Assembly (NCBI RefSeq): GCF_009601025.1
Contig: NZ_WIVE01000002.1
Span: 124,001 to 188,000 of the forward strand
Reading direction: 5' to 3'
DNA length: 64,000 nucleotides
DNA from: Roseospira navarrensis
GTDB taxonomy: Bacteria > Pseudomonadota > Alphaproteobacteria > Rhodospirillales > Rhodospirillaceae
A program made the position numbers and the translations under genes. The notes under the pieces are model-generated. The model saw nothing but the letters and a program-made list of their open reading frames with translations. It was not told where the DNA came from and made no database searches. How positions within the stretch are numbered: the stretch's first letter is position 1; each line of letters starts with the position of its first letter. Positions 26,017 to 35,452 of this stretch are shown piece by piece.

Positions 26017-27585
26017 TTACAGCCCGAACTCGACCATGGCGACCAGGGCGTGCACGATCAGCACGCCACCCAGGGCCGTGGTCACGGCCGTGGAGATGCC
26101 GTCGTTGATGTCGAGCCCGGTCTGCTTGGGCGACAGGCCGGCGCGCAGGCTGGCCCCGGCGATCACCAGCCCGCTCAGGGTCATCTTGAGCAGCAGCCAG
26201 CCGAGCCCGCGCGGGATCCAGCGATCCTCGTCCACGAGCTGGGCGAAGAAGTGCTCCCACCAGCGCGATATGGACTCGTCGGGATACAGCAGCATGTTGA
26301 AGGTGCGTTCCGAGGTCAGCGCCGACAGGCCGAACAGGACGACGGAGAACCCCAGCGCGGCGGCGACCACCGTGATCGTGATCGCCCCCCTCAGGTACAG
26401 CCGGTCCGGCACGCCGAGATTGCGCATGGCCAGGATCTGCGAGGCATGGACCCGGTGCCCCATGTCGGCGGCCACGATGGCCCCGGCGCGCGACGCCAGC
26501 AGGATCGCCGTCAGCAGGGGCACCATCACCCGGAACTGCAACGCGCCCATGGCCGAGAGCAGATCATTCAGGATCAGCGGCGACAGCACGGTGCGATAGG
26601 GCATGGTCTGGATCGTGAACCAGGTGGTCACGAACCCCACCAGCAGCGCGGCCAGTCCCATGTAGGCCAGCGCGGCCGGGCAAAGGGCCAGACTCCACAG
26701 ATAGTTCCTGAGATAGCGCCACAGCCAGCGCCGCCGGACCGACCGGGGGTCTTGCGGCCGCTCGGGCGACTCTTCTGACAGCGACGGCGTCGGCATCGGC
26801 GGCGGGTCTTCGGTGGTCGCGGCGCGGCCCACCGCCGCGGCGGCCAGCAGCCGGGCCTCGATCACCGCCCGGTCGGCCGGCAGGGACTCCAGCATGCGCG
26901 ATGCCGGGTCCATGAACAGCACCTGCCCGGCGTAGGGCAGGAACGGCTCCAGGTGGTGGGCGACGATCAGGACGCCGCGCCCGGTCTCGCGAGCCACGCG
27001 CGCGATCAGACCCGCCAGATCGCGCCCGGCGGCGGCATCCAGGCCCGCGTTGGGTTCATCGAACAGCAGCACCGGGCGATCGGACAGAACCGTGCGGGCG
27101 ATGGCGACCCGCTGCTGTTGTCCACCGCTCAACAGACGCGGCGAGCGGTCGCGCGGCAGCCCCGCCAGCAGGGCCTCGGCGACGGCGGCCGACTCCCCGC
27201 TGCCCGGTGTCGCGGTCTTATCCGAGCCGTCGTGGTCCGCCACGATGGCCAGGTTTTCGGCCACCGTCAGATCCTCAAACAGGCCGAGGCTCTGAAACAC
27301 CAGCGCGCCGAAGCGGGCCGTTTCGGGTGCGGCGGCCAGATCGACGGGGGCGCCCGTCGGCGTGACGGCGGTGCCGGCGGCGACGTCCCCGGGCCGGCCG
27401 AGCCCCGCCAGCACGCGCAGCAGGGTGCTCTTGCCGCAGCCGGAGGGCCCGGTCAGCACCACGATCTCGCCGGCCCGGAGGGTCAGGGCCACCCGTTCCA
27501 GCAGGGGGCGGCCGTCCGGGGTGCACAGGGTCAGGTCGGCGACACGAAGAACCGGCGGCGCGGCCGGAGACGCGGGGTCGAGCAC
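26017..27585 (-). CDS. fused ABC ATPase and MlaE-like permease
   Basis: A 522-aa protein that joins an ABC ATPase (about residues 12-235) to an MlaE-like permease (about 290-522). The ATPase has Walker A GPSGCGKST, signature LSGGQQQR, Walker B VLLFDEPNAGLD and an H-loop AHH. The permease half has about five spans and the stretch AGAIVAADMGHRVHASQILAMRNLGV, which resembles the MlaE segment GAAITAELG...EQIDALRALGV. Such systems move phospholipids or other lipids with separate MlaF, MlaE and an MCE protein; none of these partners is nearby. GTG 27585 has AAAGG upstream. Substrate is inferred only. Confidence 0.78.
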   Translation of the reverse strand: MLDPASPAAPPVLRVADLTLCTPDGRPLLERVALTLRAGEIVVLTGPSGCGKSTLLRVLAGLGRPGDVAAGTAVTPTGAPVDLAAAPETARFGALVFQSLGLFEDLTVAENLAIVADHDGSDKTATPGSGESAAVAEALLAGLPRDRSPRLLSGGQQQRVAIARTVLSDRPVLLFDEPNAGLDAAAGRDLAGLIARVARETGRGVLIVAHHLEPFLPYAGQVLFMDPASRMLESLPADRAVIEARLLAAAAVGRAATTEDPPPMPTPSLSEESPERPQDPRSVRRRWLWRYLRNYLWSLALCPAALAYMGLAALLVGFVTTWFTIQTMPYRTVLSPLILNDLLSAMGALQFRVMVPLLTAILLASRAGAIVAADMGHRVHASQILAMRNLGVPDRLYLRGAITITVVAAALGFSVVLFGLSALTSERTFNMLLYPDESISRWWEHFFAQLVDEDRWIPRGLGWLLLKMTLSGLVIAGASLRAGLSPKQTGLDINDGISTAVTTALGGVLIVHALVAMVEFGL

Positions 27586-27770
27586 GGAACGGGGCCTTTG
27601 CGGTCAACGGACGGGACGGCGAATGGCCGCCAGACTCCCCGCCCCCGCGGCCGGAGGCAAGCGTCTTGATCCCGACCGGCGAAAACCCGGCGCGGCGTGG
27701 TTCATCGCCTGCACCACGTCGCGGGGCCGGCGCGTGACGTCCCGCCATGGACCGGGCGGTCATGAACGCA

Positions 27771-27802
27771 CGATCCCCCGAGGGAAGCCCCCCGGGGGAT
27801 CG
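27771..27802. terminator. hairpin between EF-hand gene and fused ABC gene
   Basis: Arms CGATCCCCCG and CGGGGGATCG pair around a 12-nt loop in the 258-bp gap. It lies 40 bp beyond the stop of the EF-hand protein gene (minus strand) and lacks a T run, so it may be a weak terminator or an mRNA-end stabiliser. The rest of this gap holds no gene that I can see. Confidence 0.4.
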
Positions 27803-27843
27803 AAACGGACCCCGTGCCCTGCGCCGCAGGGCTCACGATCCGG

Positions 27844-28752
27844 TCAGGCCTTCACCTTGGAGACGGTGGTCGGCCGCAGGGCCAGATCCTCCGAGCGCCG
27901 ATAGGCGCTGTCCGGTCCGGCCGCAGGGCGGGCCGCCCCGGCCTCGCCGGTCAGCTCGGCGCCGCCGCCCTGCCCCAGTTGCGCCCGCTCCGCTTCCAGC
28001 GCGGCCAGACGTTCGGCGCGGCTCCGTTCCGCCTTCTCGTCCAGTTCGGCCACACGCTGCGCGGTTTTGGCCTCACGCGCCTGCTGCTCGGCAAGGAACG
28101 CCTGGCCCTCGCCGCCCCGCTCGGCCTGGGCCTGCGCCCATTGCCGCTCGGACTGGACGCGGCGCGCTTCCTGCTCTGCCAGGAAAACCTCGCCCTCGCC
28201 CGCGAAGGCCTGCTGCACCTCCGCCTGACGCTGCGACATGCGCCCGCCGCCGGGCACGACGCGCTCGTTGGACTGCACGGCCTCAAGGGCCTGGTTGCGC
28301 TCGACGTAGTCCAGGTGGGAATCGCCATTGGTGTCGAAGCGCCGCACCATGTCGCGGGCCCCGATATTGATGGCGGCGGCCATGCCGATATTCACCGGCT
28401 GTTCCAGGGTCACGGCGTCGTCGCCGTCGGGGGACCGCTGGGCCTCGCGCGCCTGTTCGGCCTCGCGCGCCGCCTGCTCGGCCGCCTCCAGCTTTTCGTC
28501 GGCCTTCAGCCGCTCGAGCATCATATTCTTCTGCGAGCCGGGATTGTGGGCCTGATCGCCCGCATCGGCGGGCTCGACAGGGCGCTCCGACTGCTCGCGT
28601 TGCGCCGCGCCGGGAGACAGGTCAACCACATCCTCGACCCGCCGGACCTCGCGGTCCTGGGGATCGCCCGCCTGCCGGGTGATGGATCGCATGGTGGACG
28701 ACAGCACACCGCTGGAGCCGCTGGGACCACCCGCACCGGAAGTATCAGACAT
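27844..28752 (-). CDS. EF-hand and coiled-coil protein of unknown function
   Basis: A 302-aa acidic protein without signal peptide or membrane span. It has one canonical EF-hand calcium loop at residues 140-151 (D-x-N-x-D-x-x-L-D-x-x-E). Two long Ala/Glu/Arg/Gln-rich helical stretches flank it (about 78-107 and 170-250). The second contains an internal duplication: GEGEVFLAEQEAR is followed 30 residues later by GEGQAFLAEQQAR. A second acidic loop near 107-115 (SPDGDDAVTLE) may be a degenerate calcium site. ATG 28752 has AAAGGA upstream. Not recognised as any named family; a calcium-responsive scaffold is a guess. Confidence 0.72.
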   Translation of the reverse strand: MSDTSGAGGPSGSSGVLSSTMRSITRQAGDPQDREVRRVEDVVDLSPGAAQREQSERPVEPADAGDQAHNPGSQKNMMLERLKADEKLEAAEQAAREAEQAREAQRSPDGDDAVTLEQPVNIGMAAAINIGARDMVRRFDTNGDSHLDYVERNQALEAVQSNERVVPGGGRMSQRQAEVQQAFAGEGEVFLAEQEARRVQSERQWAQAQAERGGEGQAFLAEQQAREAKTAQRVAELDEKAERSRAERLAALEAERAQLGQGGGAELTGEAGAARPAAGPDSAYRRSEDLALRPTTVSKVKA

Positions 28753-29043
28753 CACACGCATCCTTTCTGGAGGTGGAGGTCAACGCAGCCTGAACGGCTG
28801 GCCTTGCCTTGGTTTCTTGGCATGATGCGAACTATAGCAATCTTGCGCCAGGCCATGAAGAGTCCAAAAGAACAGGCGCTCAACCGCATTCTAACCCCTT
28901 GACAATGCAGTGCGTTGCGCCACGTGCGGAGCAGATTCGCCGACAGGGTGACGAAAAAGCCAGTCAAGTTGCGTGTAAATGGCGCGACTCGAGTCGCGGC
29001 GCGGCCGCCCCTTGCGGGCCGGGCCGGGCCCGGGTATCACCGA

Positions 29044-29073
29044 GGCTGGGGGAACCGGGGCTGGGGGAACCGG
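29044..29073 (+). repeat. 15-bp perfect tandem duplication
   Basis: GGCTGGGGGAACCGG occurs twice without a gap, 27 bp before the response-regulator GTG. Because 15 is a multiple of three it does not break the upstream open frame, but a coding role is unlikely. It lies in the 348-bp divergent gap between the EF-hand gene and the regulator (28753-29100), which otherwise holds a TTGACA box at 28899 without a good partner. Confidence 0.8.
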
Positions 29074-29100
29074 CTCACTCAACCGCGACGGAACACGCCA

Positions 29101-29847
29101 GTGCTGGAACCGGACGGCCCTCTCCACGACCGCGCCACCGTACTGGTGGTCGATGACGACGCGATCACGCGCGATTGCCTCGGCGCGACCCTTGAGACGG
29201 CAGGGTTCAGCACCCTGACCGCGGGGGACGGTCAGGAAATGGCCACCGTGATCGCCCAGCACCGGGTGGACGTGATCCTTCTCGACATTGCCATGCCCGG
29301 CAAGGACGGGTTCACCCTGACGCGGGAACTGCGCCAGACTTCGGACGTGGGGCTCATTATCGTCTCGGCCCGCGATGCCCGGGAAGACCGCCTCTCCGGT
29401 CTGGAACTGGGAGCCGACGACTATATCGTGAAGCCGGTGGACGACGCCGAACTGGTGGTGCGGGTCCGCGCCCTGGTGCGGCGTCTGGAGAGCAGCGGCG
29501 CCCGCCGCACGGGCGAGGCGCGCCGCCGTCGCTTCGGGCACTGGGAGATGGACATGCACACCCGCTCGCTCAGGGACACGCGGGGGGGCGAGGTGCGCCT
29601 GACCGGGGCCGAGTTCGATCTGCTGAGCGCGTTCACCGAAAACGCCGGCGAGGTCATGACCCGCCAGCAGTTGCTGGCCGGCCACCGCCCGGTCCCGTTC
29701 GAGCCGACCGAGCGGACCGTGGACGTGCTGGTTCGCCGCCTGCGCCAGAAATTGGAGGATGCGCCGTCTCAGCCGCGCCTGATCGTCACGGTGCACCGGG
29801 CGGGCTACATCTTCACCGCCGACGTGGACATCGTGGACGAGGCGTAG
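29101..29847 (+). CDS. OmpR/TorR-type response regulator
   Basis: A 248-aa two-component regulator. The receiver domain spans about residues 13-125 with VVDDD acidic residues, the phospho-acceptor Asp62 in LLDIAMPG, and the conserved lysine in IVKPVD. A winged-helix DNA-binding domain covers about 145-245 (LTGAEFDLLSAF...TVDVLVRRLRQKLED). GTG 29101 is chosen because the receiver starts soon after and GACGGAA lies upstream; the frame is open back to 28915. It converges with the hybrid kinase gene, with only 6 bp between stops, so the two are probably cognate. Confidence 0.9.
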   Translation: MLEPDGPLHDRATVLVVDDDAITRDCLGATLETAGFSTLTAGDGQEMATVIAQHRVDVILLDIAMPGKDGFTLTRELRQTSDVGLIIVSARDAREDRLSGLELGADDYIVKPVDDAELVVRVRALVRRLESSGARRTGEARRRRFGHWEMDMHTRSLRDTRGGEVRLTGAEFDLLSAFTENAGEVMTRQQLLAGHRPVPFEPTERTVDVLVRRLRQKLEDAPSQPRLIVTVHRAGYIFTADVDIVDEA

Positions 29848-29853
29848 GCCGGA

Positions 29854-32800
29854 TCACCCCTCCGCGCCCTCCAGGCCGGCCGCCGCCAGCCCGGACAGGA
29901 ACGCCCGATGCGCGGCCGCCCAGGCCGACAGGAAGCCGGCCGCCTCGGCCACCACCGGCGTGGCCGCCGTGACGCCCGGCGCCCCCGCGTCCGATTGGTC
30001 CGGGGCAACCGGATGGCTGGCCAGGATGGCCCGTTCCAGCCGCCCGGCCCAGGCCGCCAGAACGGTGGCGCCGAGCGTCACGGCCGCCCCCTTGATGCGA
30101 TGGGCCAGCACGGCCATGGCGTGGGGATCGCGCTCGCCCTCTCCACCGGCCCAGACCCCCAGATCCCGGGCGACCGCATCCAGGTCCGCGATCCGCGCGG
30201 CCAGACGGTCCCGCCCCAGCAGCGTCACGCGCCGCCGCCAGACCGTTGCGTCCAGGACACGCGGATCGGATGCCGCATCCGGGCCGTCATCGTCGTCATG
30301 CGGGAGGGGGTCGCTGCACGCCGGTGGATCCGTCGGAGACGCCGCCGACTCCGCCCTGCGCGCGACATGGCGGCACAGGGCCGCCCCGAGCGCCGTGAGC
30401 GTGATCGGTTTCACAAGGCACGCCGCCATGCCCATCACCCCCCCAGCGGCTCCCGCGCCCTTGCCGAGCCGCGAGGCCCCCGTATCCCCCGCCGTCACAC
30501 CCAGCACCGGCACCGTTTCCCACACACCGCCCATGTCCCGCAGCCGCCGGGTGGTCTCCGCCCCGCCCGGACCCGGCATGTGCAGGTCCATCAACACCGC
30601 ATCGGGAGGCCGCAAGCCGCCGTCCGCCGCCGCCGCCAGCAGTGCCCGGCCGTCGGGGAATCCGATCGCCTTGCAGTCGAGCGCCGCCAGCAGGCCCGCC
30701 ATGACCTCCCGGTTGATGTCGTCGTCATCCACCACGACGACCGTGAGGCCCCCGGGCCGCCCCGGAACGTCGCGCGGATCCGCGCCGCCGGCGGCCTCTC
30801 CCTGGTCCGGCACGGGCTCCAGCGGCACGCGGAACCAGAAGCGGCTGCCCTGACCGGGGGCGCTGTCCATGCCGAAGGATCCGTCCATGGCGTCCACCAT
30901 GCGTCGGCAGATCGCCAGCCCCAGGCCGACGCCCCCCCGGCTCTGCCCGGCCCGGTCCCGCACCGCCTGCGAAAAGGGATCGAACAGCCGGACCCGGTCG
31001 CGCGGATCAATGCCGATCCCCGTGTCCTCGACCTCCAGCAGCAGGTGCGGGCGCGTCACGGCCCCGTCAGGCCCGGTCGCGGCGGCACCGTCCACCCATG
31101 TCGCCCGCAGGCAAACCCGGCCGCGATGCGTGAACTTGACCGCGTTGCCCGCGAGGTTGAACAGCACCTGCCGGACGAACGGCGCCGGACCGGAGGCGCG
31201 GGCGGGCAACCCCGGGGCCAGATCCATGGACAGCCGGAGCCCCTTGCTCTCGGCATTGGCCGACAGCAGCCCCCGAACCTCCGAAACCACACTGGCCGGC
31301 GAAAACACCGTGTGGATAGCCGCCATCCGGCCGGACTCGCCCTTCGACAGCATCAGGATATCGTCCAGCATGCCCAGCAGAAGCCGTCCGGCGGACTCGA
31401 TGCGCCCGGCCCGGCGGCGCGGCGCGGGCGCCAGGGAATCCCGCTGCAACAGCTCGGCCAGTCCGATGATGCCCGTCAGCGGGGTGCGGATTTCGTGGCT
31501 CATCATGGCCAGGAAGTCGCTCTTGGCGCGGGCGGTCGCCTCGGCCTGGTCGCGGGCGGCGACCAGCAGATCCTGCGTCGCCCGCTGCGCCGACACATCC
31601 TGGATGTGCGCCACCCAGTACAGCACCGCGCCGCCGTCATCCAGGACGGGCGCCACCTTGCCATGCACCCAGACCGACGATCCGTCGGCCCGGCGGGCCT
31701 GCACCTGGGTCTCCAGCAGGGTGGAGGGCACGCCGCCCGCCGGCCGCATGAGGTCGCGCACGTCCTGACGGTGCGCCCGGTCGACCCAGCGGATCACCGG
31801 GGTTCCGGTCACGACGTCGGCCGATGTGCGCAGCAGCGTGGCCAGGGACTGGTTCACCCGCTGCCAGCGGCCGTTCCGCCCGATCAGGGCCATGCCCTCG
31901 GCCGCCCGGTTGAACGCGGTCCGGAAGCGCGTCTCGCTCTCCCGCAACGCCTGCTCGGACCGCTTGCGGTCGGTGATGTCGAGCGTGAACCCGTCCCAGG
32001 CCACGCACCCGTCGGACAGGCGCTGGAACACGCCGCTCGCGTGGACCCATTTCTGTTCGCCGGTGCGGGAGACGAGGCGGAACTCGTGGGACCAGTCGGC
32101 CTGTGCCGCCGCCGCCTCATCGACGCTCTGCAGGAACCCGGGCTTGTCCTCCGGGTGAATGGTGTTCAGCGCCAGATCCGGATCGCGCAACACCTCTTCC
32201 AACGTCACACCGATGAACTGCCACAGATTCCCGGACATGAAGGTATAGACGAGGCAGCCGTCCGGCCGCCGGACCCGGCGCCAGATCACGCCGGGCAGGT
32301 TGCTGGTGAAGGCTTCCAGGCGCCGCTCGCTGGCCGCGCGCGCGCTGCGTTCGCGCAGGTGCGACAGCGCGATGGCGTACAGCTCGCACAGGAACGCCAG
32401 CAGCCGCGTGTCCTCGTCGGACCAGGATCGCTGCGACTGGGAACAGTCCGCGAGCACGATCTGGGCGACGGCCTCGTCCTCCACCACCACGGGCGCGGCC
32501 AGAAACTGCTTGGCGGTGACCCGTCGGGACACGCCGTCGGCCTGGACCCCACCCCCCGCGCCGTCGCCCTCGCCCTCGCCGTCGTGCCCCGACGACCAGC
32601 GCCACCACCGCCCCACGGCCAGCCCCAGGCGCGCCTTCGGAAGGTCCGCGATCATGCGGGGGCAGACGCAGCGTTCCGGGTCGGCCTGCCACACCAGACG
32701 GGTGGAAAGATCGTCGCCCGTCCCGCCCGGCTCCTGCATCACGACCGAACCAACACCCAGGAACTGGCCCACGCGCTCGAAGGCATGGGCGGCGGCCGTA

Positions 32801-34671
32801 TCGAGCGGCTGGCGCACGAACCGCTTGGCCAGCGACAGCATGAGTTCGTCCCGGGCCGCGCGCCGGTCCGCCGCTTCCTCCGATGCCCTGCGGGCCGAGA
32901 TGTCCTGCGCCGACAGCACATGGAGAACCTGGCCGCCGGACGCAAAACGCCGCATGGCGATTTCCAGCGGCACCCTCACCCCGTCCGGACGCAGGTGATC
33001 CGCCTCCATGTGTCCCAGCCGGCCCGGTTCGACCATGGCCAGCCGGGTCAGCAGCGCGGCGCGGGTCAGCGGCCGCCCGTCCACGCAGGCGGTGGTCTCG
33101 ATCGGGACCGAGCGCAAGGCCGCAAGGGTGAATCCCGTCAGCTCTTCGGCCGCCCTGTTCATGTCCACCAGACGGGCCTCCTGATCCAGCAGGAACAGCG
33201 GGTCCCGGGACTGGTGGAACAGGGCGCGGAACCGATCCTCGCCCCCGGCGTCCGCCATCGTCGCGCAGCCGCGCAGGCACTGGCCCAGCAACTCGGCCGC
33301 GAAGGACGCAAAGAGCACGTCCCGGTCCGACCACGCCCGGGTCTGGCACAGGGCCGCGAACACGACCACGCCGCCGATACGGGGCTGTTCGGCCATGGGC
33401 AGAACCAGCAGCGACCGGGCCGCGCCCAGCGGCGCCGCCGCCGGCCCCTCGCGGAGGACCGCCGGAAGCTCGGCGGCGCGCGGCCGCCGCAGCACGCCCG
33501 ACCGCGCGACTTCGGTCTCAAGGCGGGCCAGCAGGTCGGTCGAGGGCCGCCAGGGCGGCAGGGCGACCCCGGGCGGCAGATCGGACCGCACCCACTGATA
33601 CACCTGCAGCCGTCCCGAGGCCCGCGCCCCGGTTCCGCCTCCGCCCTCGGAGGGGGGCGCCACGATCATCGCGCGGTCGGCCCCGACGGCGCGCGCCGCG
33701 ATGCCCAGCGCCTGTTCGAACGCCTGCCCGCCCGGCCCGGTCAGCAGTGCCCCGGCGACGTCGGTCAGTTGCCGCCCCAGCAGCCCGCGCCGATGGATGC
33801 TCATCAACGCAAAGCGTTCCAGCAGGAACCGATGCAGCCGGAGCAGGTCCGACGCCTCCTCCGGAGAGAATGCCCCGTCCACACCCTCCGGCGGCGCCCG
33901 CCGCGCGATCGCGAGGCCGTCGCCCCCGCCCACGCCGAACGGCAGCAGCGCGCAGGCTCCCCAGTCCCCCGGGGCCGTTCCGGGGCTGCCGATCGCAGCG
34001 CCCGGCGGCGACACCACGGGGCTGTCCCCGGCCCCACGGCAGCCGCAGATCAAGGTGTCGGCCTCGGTTTCCGTGCAGCCGATGGCCAGGCGTTCCCCCA
34101 GGGCGCTGACCACCATGACGTCGGCCTGCGCCATCGACAGCAGCGACGCCGCCTGCCCGTGCAGGGCCTCGACCATGGTCATGCCCGCATCCAGGCGGGC
34201 GCCGATCGCCTCCCGCATCGCCAAGGCCTGCGCGCCGGGCGCGGTGCGGGTCAGTCCCTCGGCCTGGCAGACGGCGCGCGCCACCAGCACGGCCGCCAGG
34301 GTGAGCGCGTCGGCCACGGTCGTGTCAGGCGGCGGATCGGACGGCGGGAGCGCCACCTCCAGCAGGCCCCAGGCGCGGCGGTCCACCGTCACGGTGCGGG
34401 TCAGGCGGTCCGGCGCATCGTGCGTCCGGGGGGGCGGCGCGGCGGTTCCTGCGCGACTCACCTCCAGCCGACCGGGCAGGCGCAGCAGGCGGCTTTCGGC
34501 CACGCCCGGCAAGCTGAGCAACGCGGCGGTCGTGCGGTGGGCGATGGTCTCGACGGACAGACCGGGGTCCGTCAGGTCCTGCGCCAGCGCAGCGAGAACC
34601 GAGAGCGGGCCCGGGCCGCCCGCCGTGGCGGGGGTGTCGTCCTGCGGTGACGGAAAGGTGTCGGGTGCCAC
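29854..34671 (-). CDS. tripartite hybrid sensor histidine kinase with GAF and PAS domains
   Basis: A 1605-aa kinase without an evident transmembrane segment, so probably cytosolic. The apparent order is GAF-like (about 25-150), GAF-like (290-460), PAS (480-600), GAF-like (620-760), PAS (785-905), PAS (910-1030), HisKA with His1059 in MMSHEIRTPL, ATPase domain (about 1160-1290), receiver with Asp1362 in LMDLHMPG, and HPt with His1524 in LAHRIKGAA. This is a complete ArcB/TorS-style phosphorelay that should hand phosphate to the convergent OmpR-type regulator. GTG 34671 has GGAG at about 9 nt and lies 12 nt after the PilZ gene. The input signal is unknown. Confidence 0.88.
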   Translation of the reverse strand: MAPDTFPSPQDDTPATAGGPGPLSVLAALAQDLTDPGLSVETIAHRTTAALLSLPGVAESRLLRLPGRLEVSRAGTAAPPPRTHDAPDRLTRTVTVDRRAWGLLEVALPPSDPPPDTTVADALTLAAVLVARAVCQAEGLTRTAPGAQALAMREAIGARLDAGMTMVEALHGQAASLLSMAQADVMVVSALGERLAIGCTETEADTLICGCRGAGDSPVVSPPGAAIGSPGTAPGDWGACALLPFGVGGGDGLAIARRAPPEGVDGAFSPEEASDLLRLHRFLLERFALMSIHRRGLLGRQLTDVAGALLTGPGGQAFEQALGIAARAVGADRAMIVAPPSEGGGGTGARASGRLQVYQWVRSDLPPGVALPPWRPSTDLLARLETEVARSGVLRRPRAAELPAVLREGPAAAPLGAARSLLVLPMAEQPRIGGVVVFAALCQTRAWSDRDVLFASFAAELLGQCLRGCATMADAGGEDRFRALFHQSRDPLFLLDQEARLVDMNRAAEELTGFTLAALRSVPIETTACVDGRPLTRAALLTRLAMVEPGRLGHMEADHLRPDGVRVPLEIAMRRFASGGQVLHVLSAQDISARRASEEAADRRAARDELMLSLAKRFVRQPLDTAAAHAFERVGQFLGVGSVVMQEPGGTGDDLSTRLVWQADPERCVCPRMIADLPKARLGLAVGRWWRWSSGHDGEGEGDGAGGGVQADGVSRRVTAKQFLAAPVVVEDEAVAQIVLADCSQSQRSWSDEDTRLLAFLCELYAIALSHLRERSARAASERRLEAFTSNLPGVIWRRVRRPDGCLVYTFMSGNLWQFIGVTLEEVLRDPDLALNTIHPEDKPGFLQSVDEAAAAQADWSHEFRLVSRTGEQKWVHASGVFQRLSDGCVAWDGFTLDITDRKRSEQALRESETRFRTAFNRAAEGMALIGRNGRWQRVNQSLATLLRTSADVVTGTPVIRWVDRAHRQDVRDLMRPAGGVPSTLLETQVQARRADGSSVWVHGKVAPVLDDGGAVLYWVAHIQDVSAQRATQDLLVAARDQAEATARAKSDFLAMMSHEIRTPLTGIIGLAELLQRDSLAPAPRRRAGRIESAGRLLLGMLDDILMLSKGESGRMAAIHTVFSPASVVSEVRGLLSANAESKGLRLSMDLAPGLPARASGPAPFVRQVLFNLAGNAVKFTHRGRVCLRATWVDGAAATGPDGAVTRPHLLLEVEDTGIGIDPRDRVRLFDPFSQAVRDRAGQSRGGVGLGLAICRRMVDAMDGSFGMDSAPGQGSRFWFRVPLEPVPDQGEAAGGADPRDVPGRPGGLTVVVVDDDDINREVMAGLLAALDCKAIGFPDGRALLAAAADGGLRPPDAVLMDLHMPGPGGAETTRRLRDMGGVWETVPVLGVTAGDTGASRLGKGAGAAGGVMGMAACLVKPITLTALGAALCRHVARRAESAASPTDPPACSDPLPHDDDDGPDAASDPRVLDATVWRRRVTLLGRDRLAARIADLDAVARDLGVWAGGEGERDPHAMAVLAHRIKGAAVTLGATVLAAWAGRLERAILASHPVAPDQSDAGAPGVTAATPVVAEAAGFLSAWAAAHRAFLSGLAAAGLEGAEG

Positions 34672-34683
34672 GGCACCGCTCCG

Positions 34684-35073
34684 CTAATCGAGACCGGCGG
34701 AAAGCGACAGGGGCGGCAACTGAATGGTGCCCATACCCAGGTGACGCTCGATATGGGCGCGCAGGCTCTCCGAGTCGGCCTCGGCGAGACGGAAGGCCAC
34801 ACCAGCCACACCATCCCGGGACCAGCGGACATCGCACGGAATCGGCACCGGGAAGCCTTCGAGGGTCAACGTGCCGCGGGCGCCCATCGGCAGCCTCACC
34901 AGTCCTGACAGCGACGCGCCCCTGGGGGAAATCGTCTCGACCACCACATGCACCCAGCGGCCCTCGGCCACCCAGCGGCCGGACAGAGGGACCGCGTGCC
35001 GCGGCATCGCCCGGCGCTCAGGGCGCCCGTCTCCTCGTCGGTCCGACATGTCGCATGGGAAGGGAGAGGCCAT
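34684..35073 (-). CDS. PilZ-domain protein
   Basis: A 129-aa protein made almost entirely of a PilZ domain. The c-di-GMP-binding RxxxR motif is present (R21, R25). The second motif reads TISPRG at residues 47-52, where the usual first residue is Asp or Asn, so binding may be altered. ATG 35073 has AGGAGA at 8 nt. It is 12 nt upstream of the hybrid kinase gene and very likely in the same transcript, suggesting that c-di-GMP feeds into the phosphorelay, which is an inference. Confidence 0.75.
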   Translation of the reverse strand: MASPFPCDMSDRRGDGRPERRAMPRHAVPLSGRWVAEGRWVHVVVETISPRGASLSGLVRLPMGARGTLTLEGFPVPIPCDVRWSRDGVAGVAFRLAEADSESLRAHIERHLGMGTIQLPPLSLSAGLD

Positions 35074-35137
35074 GCGGTGGTCTCCTGCGGGTCTGAGCGG
35101 GGGCGCGAGCAGCGGCCAACCGTTCGTGGTCTGTCAG

Positions 35138-35165
35138 TGTATACAGGCCGGACGCTCGTCTACAA
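35138..35165 (-). promoter_or_regulatory. putative promoter of the PilZ-kinase operon
   Basis: On the minus strand, TTGTAG and TATACA are separated by 16 bp, about 65 bp upstream of the PilZ ATG. The 379-bp gap to rpmI (35074-35452) also holds a hairpin with arms CACCCC/GGGGTG (35398-35413) in the presumed rpmI leader. No infC gene is found in this gap. Confidence 0.4.
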
Positions 35166-35452
35166 GGACGGCAACGCCCCCTGCCCCGGCGCGCGCCCGC
35201 CACCGTGGCATTTTGCGCACGCCACCGGGCATTCGGCCGGGGTCTTGCTCTTGCGCGCGACGGCCGGATGGGGTAAGAGCGCCCGTTCCGCAAAAGGGAT
35301 GGCGTGGCGCGGCGCGTCTTGACCCGGATCGCCCCGGGGACGCGCCAGGGCATGCCCGACCATCCCGGATCGAAGACCCCGCCCGTCGTTGGGAACAGCA
35401 CCCCTCCGGGGGTGCCGCAGACCATCGGCGGGCCGACAACAGGACAATTGAA

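Noticed and set aside
29908-34650. A 1580-aa open frame on the plus strand opposite the hybrid kinase
   Set aside because: Antisense shadow; the minus-strand frame has intact kinase, receiver and HPt motifs.
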